A stretch of DNA of 64,000 nucleotides from Pelomonas sp051857475 (GTDB taxonomy: Bacteria; Pseudomonadota; Gammaproteobacteria; Burkholderiales; Burkholderiaceae_C). Position numbers and translations under genes: made by a program. This document shows positions 51,395 to 60,013 of the stretch, one piece after another (position 1 is the stretch's first letter; each line of letters opens with the position of its first letter). The notes beneath the pieces were generated by a model, which was given only the letters and a program-made list of their open reading frames with translations, was not told where the DNA came from and searched no databases. The DNA is taken from the NCBI RefSeq assembly GCF_051857475.1, contig NZ_JBPZGZ010000003.1:310001-374000 (forward strand). The letters run 5' to 3'.

Positions 51395-52768
51395 TCAACG
51401 CTTCTTGGTCGGGCGGGTCCAGCCAGCAATTGAAACCTGTTTGCCGCGGGCGACAGCCAGATCACCGGGTGCAACTTCCTTGGTGATGGTGGAGCCGCCG
51501 CCAATCGTGGCGCCGTTGCCGATAGAGATGGGCGCAACCAGGACACAGTTGGAGCCGACATGCACGTCGTCGCCAATGGTGGTGCGGTGCTTGTTGGCGC
51601 CGTCGTAGTTGGCGGTGATGGAGCCGGCGCCGTAGTTGACGCGTTCGCCGACCGTGGCGTCGCCCAGATAGGCCAGGTGGTTGGCCTTGGCGCCCTTGGC
51701 CAGCGTCGAGTTCTTGACCTCGACGAAGTTGCCGATGTGGACTTCCGCGCCGAGCTGGGCGCCGGGGCGCAGGCGGGCGAAGGGGCCGATCAGGGCGCCT
51801 TCGCCGACGCTGGCGCCGGCAGCCTCGCCGTCGATGTGGGTGAACTCATGGATGCGTGCTCCAGCAGCGATCTTGACGTTGCGGATCACGCAGTGGGCGC
51901 CGACGCGCACGCCGTCGCCCAGGCTCACGTCGCCCTCGAAGACGCAGTTGACGTCGATCTCGACATCCTGGCCGTGGGTCAGCGTGCCGCGCAGATCGAA
52001 GCGGGCCGGGTCGGCCAGGCGCACGCCGGCGCGCATCAGCTGTTCGGCCTGTCGGGCCTGGAAGGCGCGCTCCAGCTGGGACAGCTGCACCGGGTCGTTG
52101 ACGCCCAGCACCTCGATCTCGTTGTGGGCCTTGATGCCCAGCACCGGCAGGCCTTCGGCGACGGCCATGGCGACGATGTCGGTCAGGTAGTACTCGCCCT
52201 GGGCGTTGTTGTTGGTCAGGGCGCCGACCCAGCGCTTCAGCGCGCCGGTGGGGGCGGCCATCATGCCGCTGTAGCCCTCGTGGATCAGGCGCTGCTCCGG
52301 TGTCGCGTCCTTGTGCTCGACGATGGCGAGCACGCCGCCGTCATCGGGGTCGCGGATGATGCGGCCGTAGCCGGTGGGGTCGGCGAGGTCGACGGTCAGC
52401 AGCACGAGGGCGTGGCCGGCGCAGGCCTCGATGAGGGCCTTGGCCGTCGTCGTCTCGATGAGGGGCACGTCGCCGTTCAGGATCAGCGTCGTGCCTTCGC
52501 CGACGAGGGCGGGCACGACCTGCTGGATGGCGTGGCCGGTGCCCAGCTGCGGCATCTGGCGCACGAACGAGACGCCCTGGGTGGCGGCCTCGACCTGGTC
52601 GGCGCCATGGCCGGTGATGACGATGCGGGCGTCGGCGGCCAGGGCTTCACAGCTTTTCAGCACATGGCCCAGCAGCGAGCGGCCGGCGAGCTTGTGCAAC
52701 ACCTTGGGCGTTGCCGACTTCATGCGGGTCCCTTTGCCCGCCGCCATGATCACGATATTGAGGGCCAT
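51395..52768 (-). CDS. glmU: Bifunctional UDP-N-acetylglucosamine pyrophosphorylase / glucosamine-1-phosphate N-acetyltransferase
   Basis: A 457-residue cytoplasmic enzyme that makes UDP-GlcNAc for peptidoglycan and LPS: it acetylates glucosamine-1-phosphate, then adds UMP. The N-terminal uridylyltransferase has AAGKGTRM (about 8-15), MPQLGTGHA and LNGDVPLI; the left-handed beta-helix acetyltransferase is C-terminal, with hexapeptide repeats and the catalytic His in NHLAYLGD, followed by NYDGANKHRTTIGD. Length fits the family (456 in E. coli). No operon partner (glmS is not seen). Confidence 0.98.
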   Translation of the reverse strand: MALNIVIMAAGKGTRMKSATPKVLHKLAGRSLLGHVLKSCEALAADARIVITGHGADQVEAATQGVSFVRQMPQLGTGHAIQQVVPALVGEGTTLILNGDVPLIETTTAKALIEACAGHALVLLTVDLADPTGYGRIIRDPDDGGVLAIVEHKDATPEQRLIHEGYSGMMAAPTGALKRWVGALTNNNAQGEYYLTDIVAMAVAEGLPVLGIKAHNEIEVLGVNDPVQLSQLERAFQARQAEQLMRAGVRLADPARFDLRGTLTHGQDVEIDVNCVFEGDVSLGDGVRVGAHCVIRNVKIAAGARIHEFTHIDGEAAGASVGEGALIGPFARLRPGAQLGAEVHIGNFVEVKNSTLAKGAKANHLAYLGDATVGERVNYGAGSITANYDGANKHRTTIGDDVHVGSNCVLVAPISIGNGATIGGGSTITKEVAPGDLAVARGKQVSIAGWTRPTKKR

Positions 52769-52832
52769 GCCTGCCTTGCGACTGCGTTTGAACGAAGTCG
52801 CGATTATGGGCAGGCGGGACGCCTCCTACGGG

Positions 52833-53456
52833 CTAGCGAATTGCTTGAACGGACACGCGGTGCGACTTGGGCTCGACCTTGGGGAACTCGGCCAGGGCCG
52901 CGTCAAACAGCGTGCTGATGGTCGATTCGCCGCCGGCCGTGAAGCCCTCGTTGCTGGCGTGGGTCTCGAACAGGGCTTCACCGCTGGCGCGGTCGCGCAT
53001 CAGCACGGCCACGGCGCGGTCGTAGCGGCGGTCGAAGAAGGGATCCTGGCGCCAGCCGAAGCGGCCCCAGCCGGGCGCGTAGCCGTAGCGCGGCGAGAGC
53101 AGGCGGCCGCGCCAGCGCCACCACAGCGGGTCGTCCCAGGGCACGGGGTCGTAGGCGGTGACGCGGGCGCCCAGCGTCACGAGGACGTCGGCGCTCTTGG
53201 CGTCGGCGGCGGGCTTGAAGCCGGCCTTCTCGAGGGCGGCCTTGGCGGCGTTCTCAAGAATTTCCTGGCGCTTGGCGGCTTCCTCGCTCTGCTGCTGCGA
53301 GGGCAGGCGGTCGAAGGCGTAGGTGCCGGGCTTGCGGTCGGCCGGCCAGTTGCCATAACTGGAGACATCAGCGGAGACCGTGTAGGGACCGGCGCAGCCG
53401 GTGATGGCAAGGACCGACGCGGCAGCGACGGCGGACAGGAGCAGGCGGCGGTTCAT
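52833..53456 (-). CDS. DUF4136 domain-containing lipoprotein
   Basis: A 207-residue exported lipoprotein. Signal peptide with lipobox ITGC (Cys22). DUF4136 core: VSADVSSYGNWPADRKPGTYAFDRLPSQ and AKSADVLVTLGARVTAYDP, then RDRASGEALFETHASNEG and STLFDAALAEFP. Repeated Trp/Tyr/Arg-rich stretch (WWRWRGRLLSPRYGYAPGWGRFGW) is unusual. Function of the family is unknown. Start at 53456 follows a GGAGGTG ribosome-binding site. Confidence 0.86.
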   Translation of the reverse strand: MNRRLLLSAVAAASVLAITGCAGPYTVSADVSSYGNWPADRKPGTYAFDRLPSQQQSEEAAKRQEILENAAKAALEKAGFKPAADAKSADVLVTLGARVTAYDPVPWDDPLWWRWRGRLLSPRYGYAPGWGRFGWRQDPFFDRRYDRAVAVLMRDRASGEALFETHASNEGFTAGGESTISTLFDAALAEFPKVEPKSHRVSVQAIR

Positions 53457-53516
53457 GGAACACCTCCATCTTGGCGATGGAGGCATTCTGACCCCGCCAG
53501 ATTTCCCGGATGTAAA

Positions 53517-54431
53517 TCAGCGTTGCAGCGTGATCACCGAAGCGGCCGGCGAAGGCGTCGCGCAAGATTCATCGTCGTCGAAGGCGATGTCGCCGTTGGG
53601 CTCGGCGTGGCCCGTCGCCTTCATGGTCTCGAAGGGGAAGAGCTTCTTGTCCATCATGTGCGAGGGCACGATGCTGCCCATGGCCGTGAAGATGTTGTCG
53701 ATGCGGCCCGGGTAGCGCTTTTCCCACTCGTTGATCATGGCCTTGACCTGCACGCGCTGCAGGTTCTCCTGGCTGCCGCAGAGGTTGCACGGGATGATGG
53801 GGAACTCGCGGTGCTCGGCCCAGCGCACCAGGTCGGGCTCCTTCACATAGGCCAGCGGGCGGATGACGACGTTCTTGCCGTCGTCGCTGACCAGCTTGGG
53901 TGGCATGCCCTTCATGCGGCTGCCGAAGAACATGTTCAGGAACAGCGTCGTGACCATGTCGTCGCGATGATGGCCCAGCGCGATCTTGGTGGCACCCAAC
54001 TCGCCGGCCACGCGGTAGAGGATGCCGCGGCGCAGGCGCGAGCACAGGCTGCAGGTCGTCTTGCCCTCGGGGATGAGCTTCTTGACGATGGAATAGGTGT
54101 CCTGGTTCTCGATATGGAAGTCCACGCCGCGCGAACGCAGGTAGTTGGGCAGCACTTCCTCGGGGAAGCCGGGCTGCTTCTGGTCGAGGTTGACGGCGAC
54201 GATGCTGAACTTGATGGGCGCGCGCACCTGCAGGTTGAGCAGGATGTCCAGCATCGCGTAGCTGTCCTTGCCGCCCGACAGGCAGACCATGACCTTGTCG
54301 CCGTCTTCGATCATGTTGAAGTCGGTGATGGCCTGGCCAACCTGGCGGTGCAGGCGCTTGGACAGCTTGTTGATCTCGTGCGCAGCCTTCTTCTCGGCGG
54401 CGGCTTGGTCAAGGTCGACAACTTCAGACAT
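53517..54431 (-). CDS. ttcA: tRNA 2-thiocytidine biosynthesis protein TtcA
   Basis: A 304-residue ATP-dependent tRNA-modifying enzyme that makes 2-thiocytidine at position 32 of tRNAs. The PP-loop SGGKDSYAML is near residue 52; the iron-sulphur cysteines appear in the CSLCSR and CNLCGSQ motifs. Length matches TtcA (about 310 aa). The C-terminal extension is short and acidic (DDDESC). The upstream gene encodes a protein containing FolB, the usual ttcA neighbour in Burkholderiales. Confidence 0.96.
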   Translation of the reverse strand: MSEVVDLDQAAAEKKAAHEINKLSKRLHRQVGQAITDFNMIEDGDKVMVCLSGGKDSYAMLDILLNLQVRAPIKFSIVAVNLDQKQPGFPEEVLPNYLRSRGVDFHIENQDTYSIVKKLIPEGKTTCSLCSRLRRGILYRVAGELGATKIALGHHRDDMVTTLFLNMFFGSRMKGMPPKLVSDDGKNVVIRPLAYVKEPDLVRWAEHREFPIIPCNLCGSQENLQRVQVKAMINEWEKRYPGRIDNIFTAMGSIVPSHMMDKKLFPFETMKATGHAEPNGDIAFDDDESCATPSPAASVITLQR

Positions 54432-54436
54432 GGCGT

Positions 54437-55687
54437 TCACCAGATTCCAGTTTCGGAGCTGACTGCGACTTCGCAGTCCGGAAAGATTTCGAGCTTGGTC
54501 AGCTTCACGCGCACGCCGACGACGCCGGCGAGGCTCATCAGGCGGTTGCTGAGCTTGCCCACCAGGGCTTCGACCAGGTCGGTGTGCTCGGTGGTGCACT
54601 CGTCGATGATGGCCGCGCGGATGCGGCGGTAGTCCAGCACGCGGCCGATGTCGGCGTCGCGCGCGACGATGGGCAGGGCGCCGAGGTTGACTTCGGCATC
54701 CACCTGGATGGGCTGGGGGCCGGTGCGCTCGAAGTCCAGGATGCCCAGGTTGGCCTTGAAGCGCAGGCCCTGCAGATGGATGACCTGGCGGTTGTTGAAG
54801 CGCTGCGGCGCAGCGGCGGGGCCTTCCGGGCGCAGGGCCTGCTCGATGAGCTTGGCGGCCTGCACGCCGTCGGCCAGAGCCGTCTGCACGCAGGGGTGCC
54901 AGCGGGCGCTGGCGTCGCCGGCGACGAAGGCGTGGGGGCGGTCGTGCTCGCTGAGCAGGGTGAAGGCCGAGGGCTCGGGCTCGAAGCCCAGCAGCGCGAC
55001 GACGGCATCAAAGCGCTCATCGCCAACGGTCACGCCGCTGTCATCGGGGCGCAGCGCATCGGGCAGGGGCGTGGCCAGGCGCAGCTGGATGCGCGGGTGG
55101 GCCTCTGCGCGCGAGACCAGATGGGTCTGGGCGCGCCAGCTTCCGCGGGCCCACAGCGTCACGGCAAAGCCGCGCTCGGCCAGGAAGAGGGCGTTCTCGG
55201 CGGCGTTGTCGCCGGCGCCGAGCAGCAGCACGCTGCCGGGGGCCAGGTTTTCGCGGCGGGCCGTCAGCGAGGTGGCGTCCAGTACCCGCGGGTGGGGCAC
55301 GGCGAAATAGCGCGCCGGGCGCAGCAGGCGCAGGCCGGTGGCGACCAGCAGGGCGCGCGATTGCACATGCTCGCCGGTGGCCAGCTGCAGCGTCCAGGCG
55401 CCGGCCGCATGGCGTGCCGATTCGGCCTTGGTGCCCAGGCGCAACGCGATGCCCGATGTGGATTCCACTTGTTTTGCGTAGTGCAGCGCCAGCTCGGCGA
55501 GGGCGGCGGCCGGCTGTCCCAGCACCCAGTCCTGGCGGAAATCCAGGCCGCGCAATGCGGCGCAGAGCTGGGTCTCGCGCTCGACCAGCAGCGTCGACAT
55601 TCCCAGCTGCGCCAGCCACGACGCGGCGCTGCAGCCCGCTGGGCCGCCGCCGAGGATGGCAACGTCGATGGAGGTGGGGTCGGGCAT
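54437..55687 (-). CDS. FAD-dependent oxidoreductase fused to dihydroneopterin aldolase (FolB)
   Basis: A 416-residue fusion. The N-terminal part (about 1-290) is a thioredoxin-reductase-like FAD protein: AILGGGPAGCSAASWLAQLG, LLLGAGDNAAENALFLAERG for NAD(P), and FVAGDASARWHPCVQTALADG near its end. The C-terminal 115 residues are a FolB domain: VIHLQGLRFKANLGILDFE, DYRRIRAAIIDE, HTDLVEALVGKLSNRLMS and VRVKLTKLEIF. It would carry out the folate-pathway aldolase step and an unknown redox reaction. Start at 55687 avoids overlap with msrQ. CxxC redox cysteines of TrxR are absent, so the redox half is atypical. Confidence 0.85.
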   Translation of the reverse strand: MPDPTSIDVAILGGGPAGCSAASWLAQLGMSTLLVERETQLCAALRGLDFRQDWVLGQPAAALAELALHYAKQVESTSGIALRLGTKAESARHAAGAWTLQLATGEHVQSRALLVATGLRLLRPARYFAVPHPRVLDATSLTARRENLAPGSVLLLGAGDNAAENALFLAERGFAVTLWARGSWRAQTHLVSRAEAHPRIQLRLATPLPDALRPDDSGVTVGDERFDAVVALLGFEPEPSAFTLLSEHDRPHAFVAGDASARWHPCVQTALADGVQAAKLIEQALRPEGPAAAPQRFNNRQVIHLQGLRFKANLGILDFERTGPQPIQVDAEVNLGALPIVARDADIGRVLDYRRIRAAIIDECTTEHTDLVEALVGKLSNRLMSLAGVVGVRVKLTKLEIFPDCEVAVSSETGIW

Positions 55688-55728
55688 GGGACAGGCCGGG
55701 CAAAGCGCCGGATTATCCCAGCCGGGGG

Positions 55729-56340
55729 CTATTTCCTGCGCAAGCGCTTCCAGAGGCGCCACCCCAGCAGCGCGGCAAGGATCACGCCGTAGACGGCCGG
55801 CTCGGCGAAATTGTTCTTGCCCGCGCGCATCCAGATGAAGTGCATCAGCGCGATGACGGCGATGGCGTAGATGGCCTTATGCAGGGCCTGCCAGCGCTTG
55901 GCACCGAGGGCCTTGATGGCCTTGTTGAAGCTGGTGGCGGCCAGCGGGAGCATCAGCGCCCAGGCCGTGAAGCCCATCAGGATGAAGGGGCGCTTGGCGA
56001 TGTCGGCGGCGATGACGCCGAGGTCCAGACCCTGGTCCAGCCAGCCATAGGCGAGCAGATGCAGGGTGGCGTAGCTGAACGTGAACACGCCCAGCATGCG
56101 GCGGAATCTGGCGAGTGCGGCGAGGCCGGTCAGCTCGCGCAGTGGCGTGATGGTGAGCGTCAGCCACAGGCCGCGCAGCGTCCAGTCGCCCAGTCGCCGG
56201 ATCAAGGCCTCGGCCGGGTTGGCGCCGAGCTGGTTGGCGACGGCGCCGTAGACCAGCCAGGCCAGCGGGCCCAGGCAAAGCAGGAACAGCACCACCTTCG
56301 CCGCTGGGTGCAGCAGCGCGCGCGTCAACGCGGCCTTCAT
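55729..56340 (-). CDS. msrQ: Protein-methionine-sulphoxide reductase haem-binding subunit MsrQ
   Basis: A 203-residue inner-membrane haem b protein (YedZ) that passes quinol electrons to periplasmic MsrP. It has about six membrane segments, including LLHPAAKVVLFLLCLGPLAWLVYG and ALTLTITPLRELTGLAALARFRRMLG, in which the haem-binding His/Arg region of YedZ is recognisable. The TtlhLlaY-type YATLHLLAYG segment and final LGWRLWKRLR fit. The ATG overlaps the msrP stop by four bases, marking an msrPQ operon. Confidence 0.93.
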   Translation of the reverse strand: MKAALTRALLHPAAKVVLFLLCLGPLAWLVYGAVANQLGANPAEALIRRLGDWTLRGLWLTLTITPLRELTGLAALARFRRMLGVFTFSYATLHLLAYGWLDQGLDLGVIAADIAKRPFILMGFTAWALMLPLAATSFNKAIKALGAKRWQALHKAIYAIAVIALMHFIWMRAGKNNFAEPAVYGVILAALLGWRLWKRLRRK

Positions 56341-57308
56341 CAGAAGTTGCGCTTCAGGTCCATGCCCGCGTAGAGCTGCCCGACCTGGGCCTCATAGCCG
56401 TTGAACATCAACGTCGGCCGTTTCTTGGCGAACAGGCCGTCCTCGCCGATGCGGCGCTCCGTGGCCTGGCTCCAGCGCGGATGGGCCACGCTGGGGTTCA
56501 CGTTGGAATAGAAGCCGTATTCCTGCGGCGCGCTGTGCTCCCAGCTGCTGACGGGCTGCTTCTCGACGAAGCGGATCTTGACGATGCTCTTGGCCGACTT
56601 GAAGCCGTACTTCCAGGGCGTGACGAGGCGCAGCGGCGCGCCGTTCTGGTTGGGCAGCACCTCCCCATACATGCCGAAGGCCAGCAGGGCCAGCGGGTGC
56701 ATGGCCTCGTCGATGCGCAGGCCTTCGACATAGGGCCAGTCCAGCACGCCTGAGCGCAGGCCGGGCATCTGGCTGCGGTCGGCCAGCGTCGTGAACTCGA
56801 CGTACTTGGCCTTGGAGGTCGGCTCGGCCTTTTTGATCAGCTCGGCCAGCGAATAGCCCACCCAGGGGATGACCATGCTCCAGCCCTCGACGCAGCGCAA
56901 CCGGTAGACGCGCTCTTCCATGGGGGCGAGCTTGAGCAGGGCGTCCAGGTCATAGCGGCCGGGTTTGGCGCATTCGCCTTCGACGCTGACCGTCCAGGGC
57001 CGGGGCTTCAGCGTGTGGGCGTTGGCGGCCGGGTCGGCCTTGTCGGTGCCGAACTCGTAGAAGTTGTTGTACGAGGTCGCGTCGCTGTAGCTGGTGAGCT
57101 TGTCCATGACGAGCGAGCCGGGCACGGCCGAGCGGCCACCTGGCAGCTTTGGCAGCTTGCCGCCGCCCGGCGCGGCCTGGGCCAGGGCCAGTGGCGACGT
57201 GGCCACCAGGCCGAGACCGGCCAGTGCTGCGCGGCGGTTCAGGTAGACGCGGCGTGGCGTGATCTCGCTGGACAGGGGCTCGTGGGCGGCGGTGGTTTTG
57301 ATCAGCAT
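56340..57308 (-). CDS. msrP: Protein-methionine-sulphoxide reductase catalytic subunit MsrP (molybdopterin)
   Basis: A 322-residue periplasmic molybdenum enzyme (YedY) that repairs oxidised methionines. The twin-arginine signal is LNRRAALAGLGL. The molybdenum-coordinating Cys is in LRCVEGWSMVIPWVG (about residue 150), and the conserved TPWKYGFKSAKSIVKIRF and QEYGFYSNVNP are at the C-terminal half. Length fits (E. coli 334). It is the first gene of the pair with msrQ. Confidence 0.96.
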   Translation of the reverse strand: MLIKTTAAHEPLSSEITPRRVYLNRRAALAGLGLVATSPLALAQAAPGGGKLPKLPGGRSAVPGSLVMDKLTSYSDATSYNNFYEFGTDKADPAANAHTLKPRPWTVSVEGECAKPGRYDLDALLKLAPMEERVYRLRCVEGWSMVIPWVGYSLAELIKKAEPTSKAKYVEFTTLADRSQMPGLRSGVLDWPYVEGLRIDEAMHPLALLAFGMYGEVLPNQNGAPLRLVTPWKYGFKSAKSIVKIRFVEKQPVSSWEHSAPQEYGFYSNVNPSVAHPRWSQATERRIGEDGLFAKKRPTLMFNGYEAQVGQLYAGMDLKRNF

Positions 57309-57455
57309 GGCGGGTGCGATTTCGATGGATCTGGTGTTAGGTCGGCCAGGGACAGTCGGAACTTACACCGGCAGGCGCCGGCCCGTACGAGGTCCTGTGT
57401 AAACCCGCCGTCCGCCTACCTTGACGGCCGCAGGCGGGCGGCCGAGCATGCCGTC

Positions 57456-58637
57456 ATGCCTGCCACCCTGTCGGCCCCTGAGCCCGCGCCTTCCCCCACT
57501 CGGTGGCGCGACACCAAGCGTCATGCCTGGCTGCTGTCGGGCCTGTTCCCGGGGCTGGCGTGGCTGAATGTCTGGCAGGCCGGGCGCAGCGGCGACGCCT
57601 TCTGGCTTTGGCTGCTGCCGGGCGTCATGTACACGTTGATCCCGCTGCTGGACACGCTGCTGGGCGAGGACCGCAGCAACCCGCCCGAGGCCCAGGTGCC
57701 CGCGATCGAGGCCGACCGCTGGTACCTCTTCGTGCTGCTGCTCTTTGTGCCGCTGCAGTTCGGGCTGACGCTGCTCGGCGCCTGGCTGGCGGTGCACGGT
57801 GGGCTCGGCGTGGTGGGTTTCATGGGGCTGGTGCTGACGGTGGGGGGCATCAATGGCGTGGCCATCAATACCGCCCACGAGCTGGGCCACAAGCACGCTG
57901 CCTGGGAGCGCTGGCTGTCGCGCCTGGTGCTGGCGCCGGTGGCGTACGGCCACTTCTTCGTCGAGCACAACCGCGGCCACCACCGGCGCGTGGCCACGCC
58001 CGAGGACCCGGCCAGCGCGCGCCTGGGCGAGAGCTTCTGGGCCTTCCTGCCGCGCACCATGTGGGGCAGCCTGCGCTCGGCCTGGCAGCTCGAACGCGAC
58101 CGTCTGGCTGGCCGCGGTCACGGTCCCTGGCACTGGCGCAACCAATGCCTGCAGGCTTGGGGCCTGACGGTGGTGCTCTACGCCGGCCTGGTCATCTGGC
58201 TGGGCTTGGCGGTGCTGCCCTTCCTGCTGGTGCAGGCGTTCTACGGGGCCCAGTTGCTGGAGGTGGTGAACTACATCGAGCACTACGGCCTCTTGCGCCA
58301 GCGCGGGCCCGACGGCCGCTACGAGCGCTGCGCGCCCGAGCATTCATGGAACAGCAACCACCGCATGTCCAACCTGTTCCTGTACCACCTGCAACGCCAC
58401 AGCGACCACCATGCCCATCCGGCCCGCCGCTACCAGGCCCTGCGGCATTTCGCGCAGGCGCCGCAGCTGCCCAGCGGCTATGCCGGCCTGCTGCTGGTGG
58501 CCTATGTGCCGCCGCTGTGGTTCCGGCTGATGGACCGGAGGGTGATGGCGCATTACGGCGGCGAATTGGGGAGGGCGAATGTGCAGGCGGGTGCGCGGGG
58601 GAGGTTGGAGCGGTGGTGGGTTGATTTCGAGAGATGA
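57456..58637 (+). CDS. alkB: Alkane 1-monooxygenase (AlkB-type membrane hydroxylase)
   Basis: A 393-residue integral membrane di-iron hydroxylase that oxidises terminal alkanes to alcohols. The histidine boxes are all present: HELGHKH, EHNRGHHRR and LQRHSDHHAHP, with the AlkB-specific NYIEHYG. Six membrane helices are predicted. Length fits the 380-410 range. No adjacent rubredoxin, reductase or aldehyde dehydrogenase is seen, so electron donors must be encoded elsewhere. Divergent from msrP. Confidence 0.92.
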   Translation: MPATLSAPEPAPSPTRWRDTKRHAWLLSGLFPGLAWLNVWQAGRSGDAFWLWLLPGVMYTLIPLLDTLLGEDRSNPPEAQVPAIEADRWYLFVLLLFVPLQFGLTLLGAWLAVHGGLGVVGFMGLVLTVGGINGVAINTAHELGHKHAAWERWLSRLVLAPVAYGHFFVEHNRGHHRRVATPEDPASARLGESFWAFLPRTMWGSLRSAWQLERDRLAGRGHGPWHWRNQCLQAWGLTVVLYAGLVIWLGLAVLPFLLVQAFYGAQLLEVVNYIEHYGLLRQRGPDGRYERCAPEHSWNSNHRMSNLFLYHLQRHSDHHAHPARRYQALRHFAQAPQLPSGYAGLLLVAYVPPLWFRLMDRRVMAHYGGELGRANVQAGARGRLERWWVDFER

Positions 58638-58651
58638 GGTTGCGCCGCGGC

Positions 58652-59362
58652 TCAAGGCATGGGCGACGGGATCGGCGGGAAGCGATTTGCACCTTCCGCC
58701 GGCAACTTGACCATGCAAGCAACGAACAGCGGGTTGACGAGCCAGCCGTTCAGCCATGACCTTAGCGACGGCAAGTCCAGCGCTGCAAACCATGCCGGGT
58801 TCACCGAGGCGAACTGGCGGACGAAGGGCATCACGGCCAGCTCGGTGGCACAGGCTGTGGCGCCGCCCAGGAAGGGTGTGCCTTGCAGCCTTGCCTCCAG
58901 TGGTCGCAGAAGCACATCCAGCGCCCTGTCGCGGTGTGCGTCTGGCGTGAGGGTCTCGCTCGCGTAGCGCTGGGGGTACTTCCAGCGGTCCAGGTGAAGC
59001 TTGAAGTCACCATCATTTCGCTGCACCAGGTCAAGGTTCGCAGGCGACTGCGCCCGCGTCCACCAGCCCAGCGCATCGGACGCAGCCAGTGCCCAGCGCA
59101 TGATGTCCCAGCTCTCCTCGATCACGCTGCCGTCGGGCAGTTGCAGCACGGGTACCGTCGCCTTGGGAGACAGGGCCAGCAAGCTCGCGGGCTTGTCGCG
59201 CAAGCTGACCTCCACCGCCTCGAAGTCGCGCCCGGCTTGCAGCAGCGCCATCCGTGCGCGCATCGCGTAGGGGCAGCGGCGAAAGGTGTAGAGCCGCGGC
59301 AGCTGTGGGCCTGGGAGGGCGAACGGTGCCTGCGGTGTCGGCGTCGATGCGTGCATGGGCAA
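58652..59362 (-). CDS. Glutathione S-transferase family protein
   Basis: A 236-residue GST-like protein. The N-terminal thioredoxin fold starts LYTFRRCPYAMRARMALL with Cys30 in CPYA, a glutaredoxin-like active-site motif, followed by the cis-Pro segment ATVPVLQLPDGSVIEESWDIMRW. The helical C-terminal half follows. Cys-type GSTs of this group reduce disulphides or remove glutathione from adducts. Convergent with alkB with a 14-base gap. Cofactor and substrate unknown. Confidence 0.88.
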   Translation of the reverse strand: MPMHASTPTPQAPFALPGPQLPRLYTFRRCPYAMRARMALLQAGRDFEAVEVSLRDKPASLLALSPKATVPVLQLPDGSVIEESWDIMRWALAASDALGWWTRAQSPANLDLVQRNDGDFKLHLDRWKYPQRYASETLTPDAHRDRALDVLLRPLEARLQGTPFLGGATACATELAVMPFVRQFASVNPAWFAALDLPSLRSWLNGWLVNPLFVACMVKLPAEGANRFPPIPSPMP

Positions 59363-59411
59363 GGTCTGTGCGGTTGCGCGATCAAGTCACCGGCGTGAGC
59401 GCGGCTGTGGC

Positions 59412-59894
59412 TCAATGAACCCGCAGCACCTCAAACTTCTGTCGGACGGAAGCGATCTGTATCGACACCTCATCCCCTTCGTGTTTGCCGAGCATGGCCC
59501 TGCCCAACGGGGCTTCGCGGCTGATGACCTGGACGAGCTGGGCGCCGCTCACCAACTTCATGCTGCCTCCATCCGGACCGAGAAAGAGCTGTTGCTGCTT
59601 GTCGTCGGCATCGACCAGGCAGACCAGGGCGCCGATCTGTATGCCCTGGCTGGGGTCGTAGGCATGCGGGCGGAATTGACGCCAGTTGGCGATTGCCTGG
59701 CGGATGGCTTCGGCGCGGCGCGCCTGGCCGCTGGCCAGGTAGGCGGCTTCGAGACCCAAGGTGTCGTATTTGTTTTCGGCGATGTTCTCTTCGTGAGTCG
59801 CCGTTTCATGCGCCGTCCGCGCTGCCTGTTCGACTTGCAGCAGGTCTTGCGCGAGGCGTTCCAGCACCTGCTGCTGCAGCAAGAATTTATCCAT
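59412..59894 (-). CDS. GreA/GreB-family transcription elongation factor-like protein
   Basis: A 160-residue protein. The N-terminal half is a coiled coil (LLQQQVLERLAQDLLQVEQAARTAHETATHEEN), and the C-terminal half matches the GreA/B C-terminal domain (IQIGALVCLVDADDKQQQLFLGPDGGS, then VISREAPLGRAMLGKHEGDEVSIQI). The start at 59894 excludes an upstream extension. Gre factors rescue backtracked RNA polymerase. Whether the coiled-coil tip retains the acidic residues needed for cleavage is uncertain, so a Rnk-like anti-pausing or anti-Gre role is possible. Confidence 0.82.
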   Translation of the reverse strand: MDKFLLQQQVLERLAQDLLQVEQAARTAHETATHEENIAENKYDTLGLEAAYLASGQARRAEAIRQAIANWRQFRPHAYDPSQGIQIGALVCLVDADDKQQQLFLGPDGGSMKLVSGAQLVQVISREAPLGRAMLGKHEGDEVSIQIASVRQKFEVLRVH

Positions 59895-60013
59895 GATGAA
59901 AGCTAGGCGCCTCGAACCAGCGAGGCCATCTTGATTATGAAGGGCTCGATCAGCGCTCGACGCTTTGGTTGCCTTCAGCGAAGGCAGGATGAGCCATCGC
60001 CGACAGACCACCC

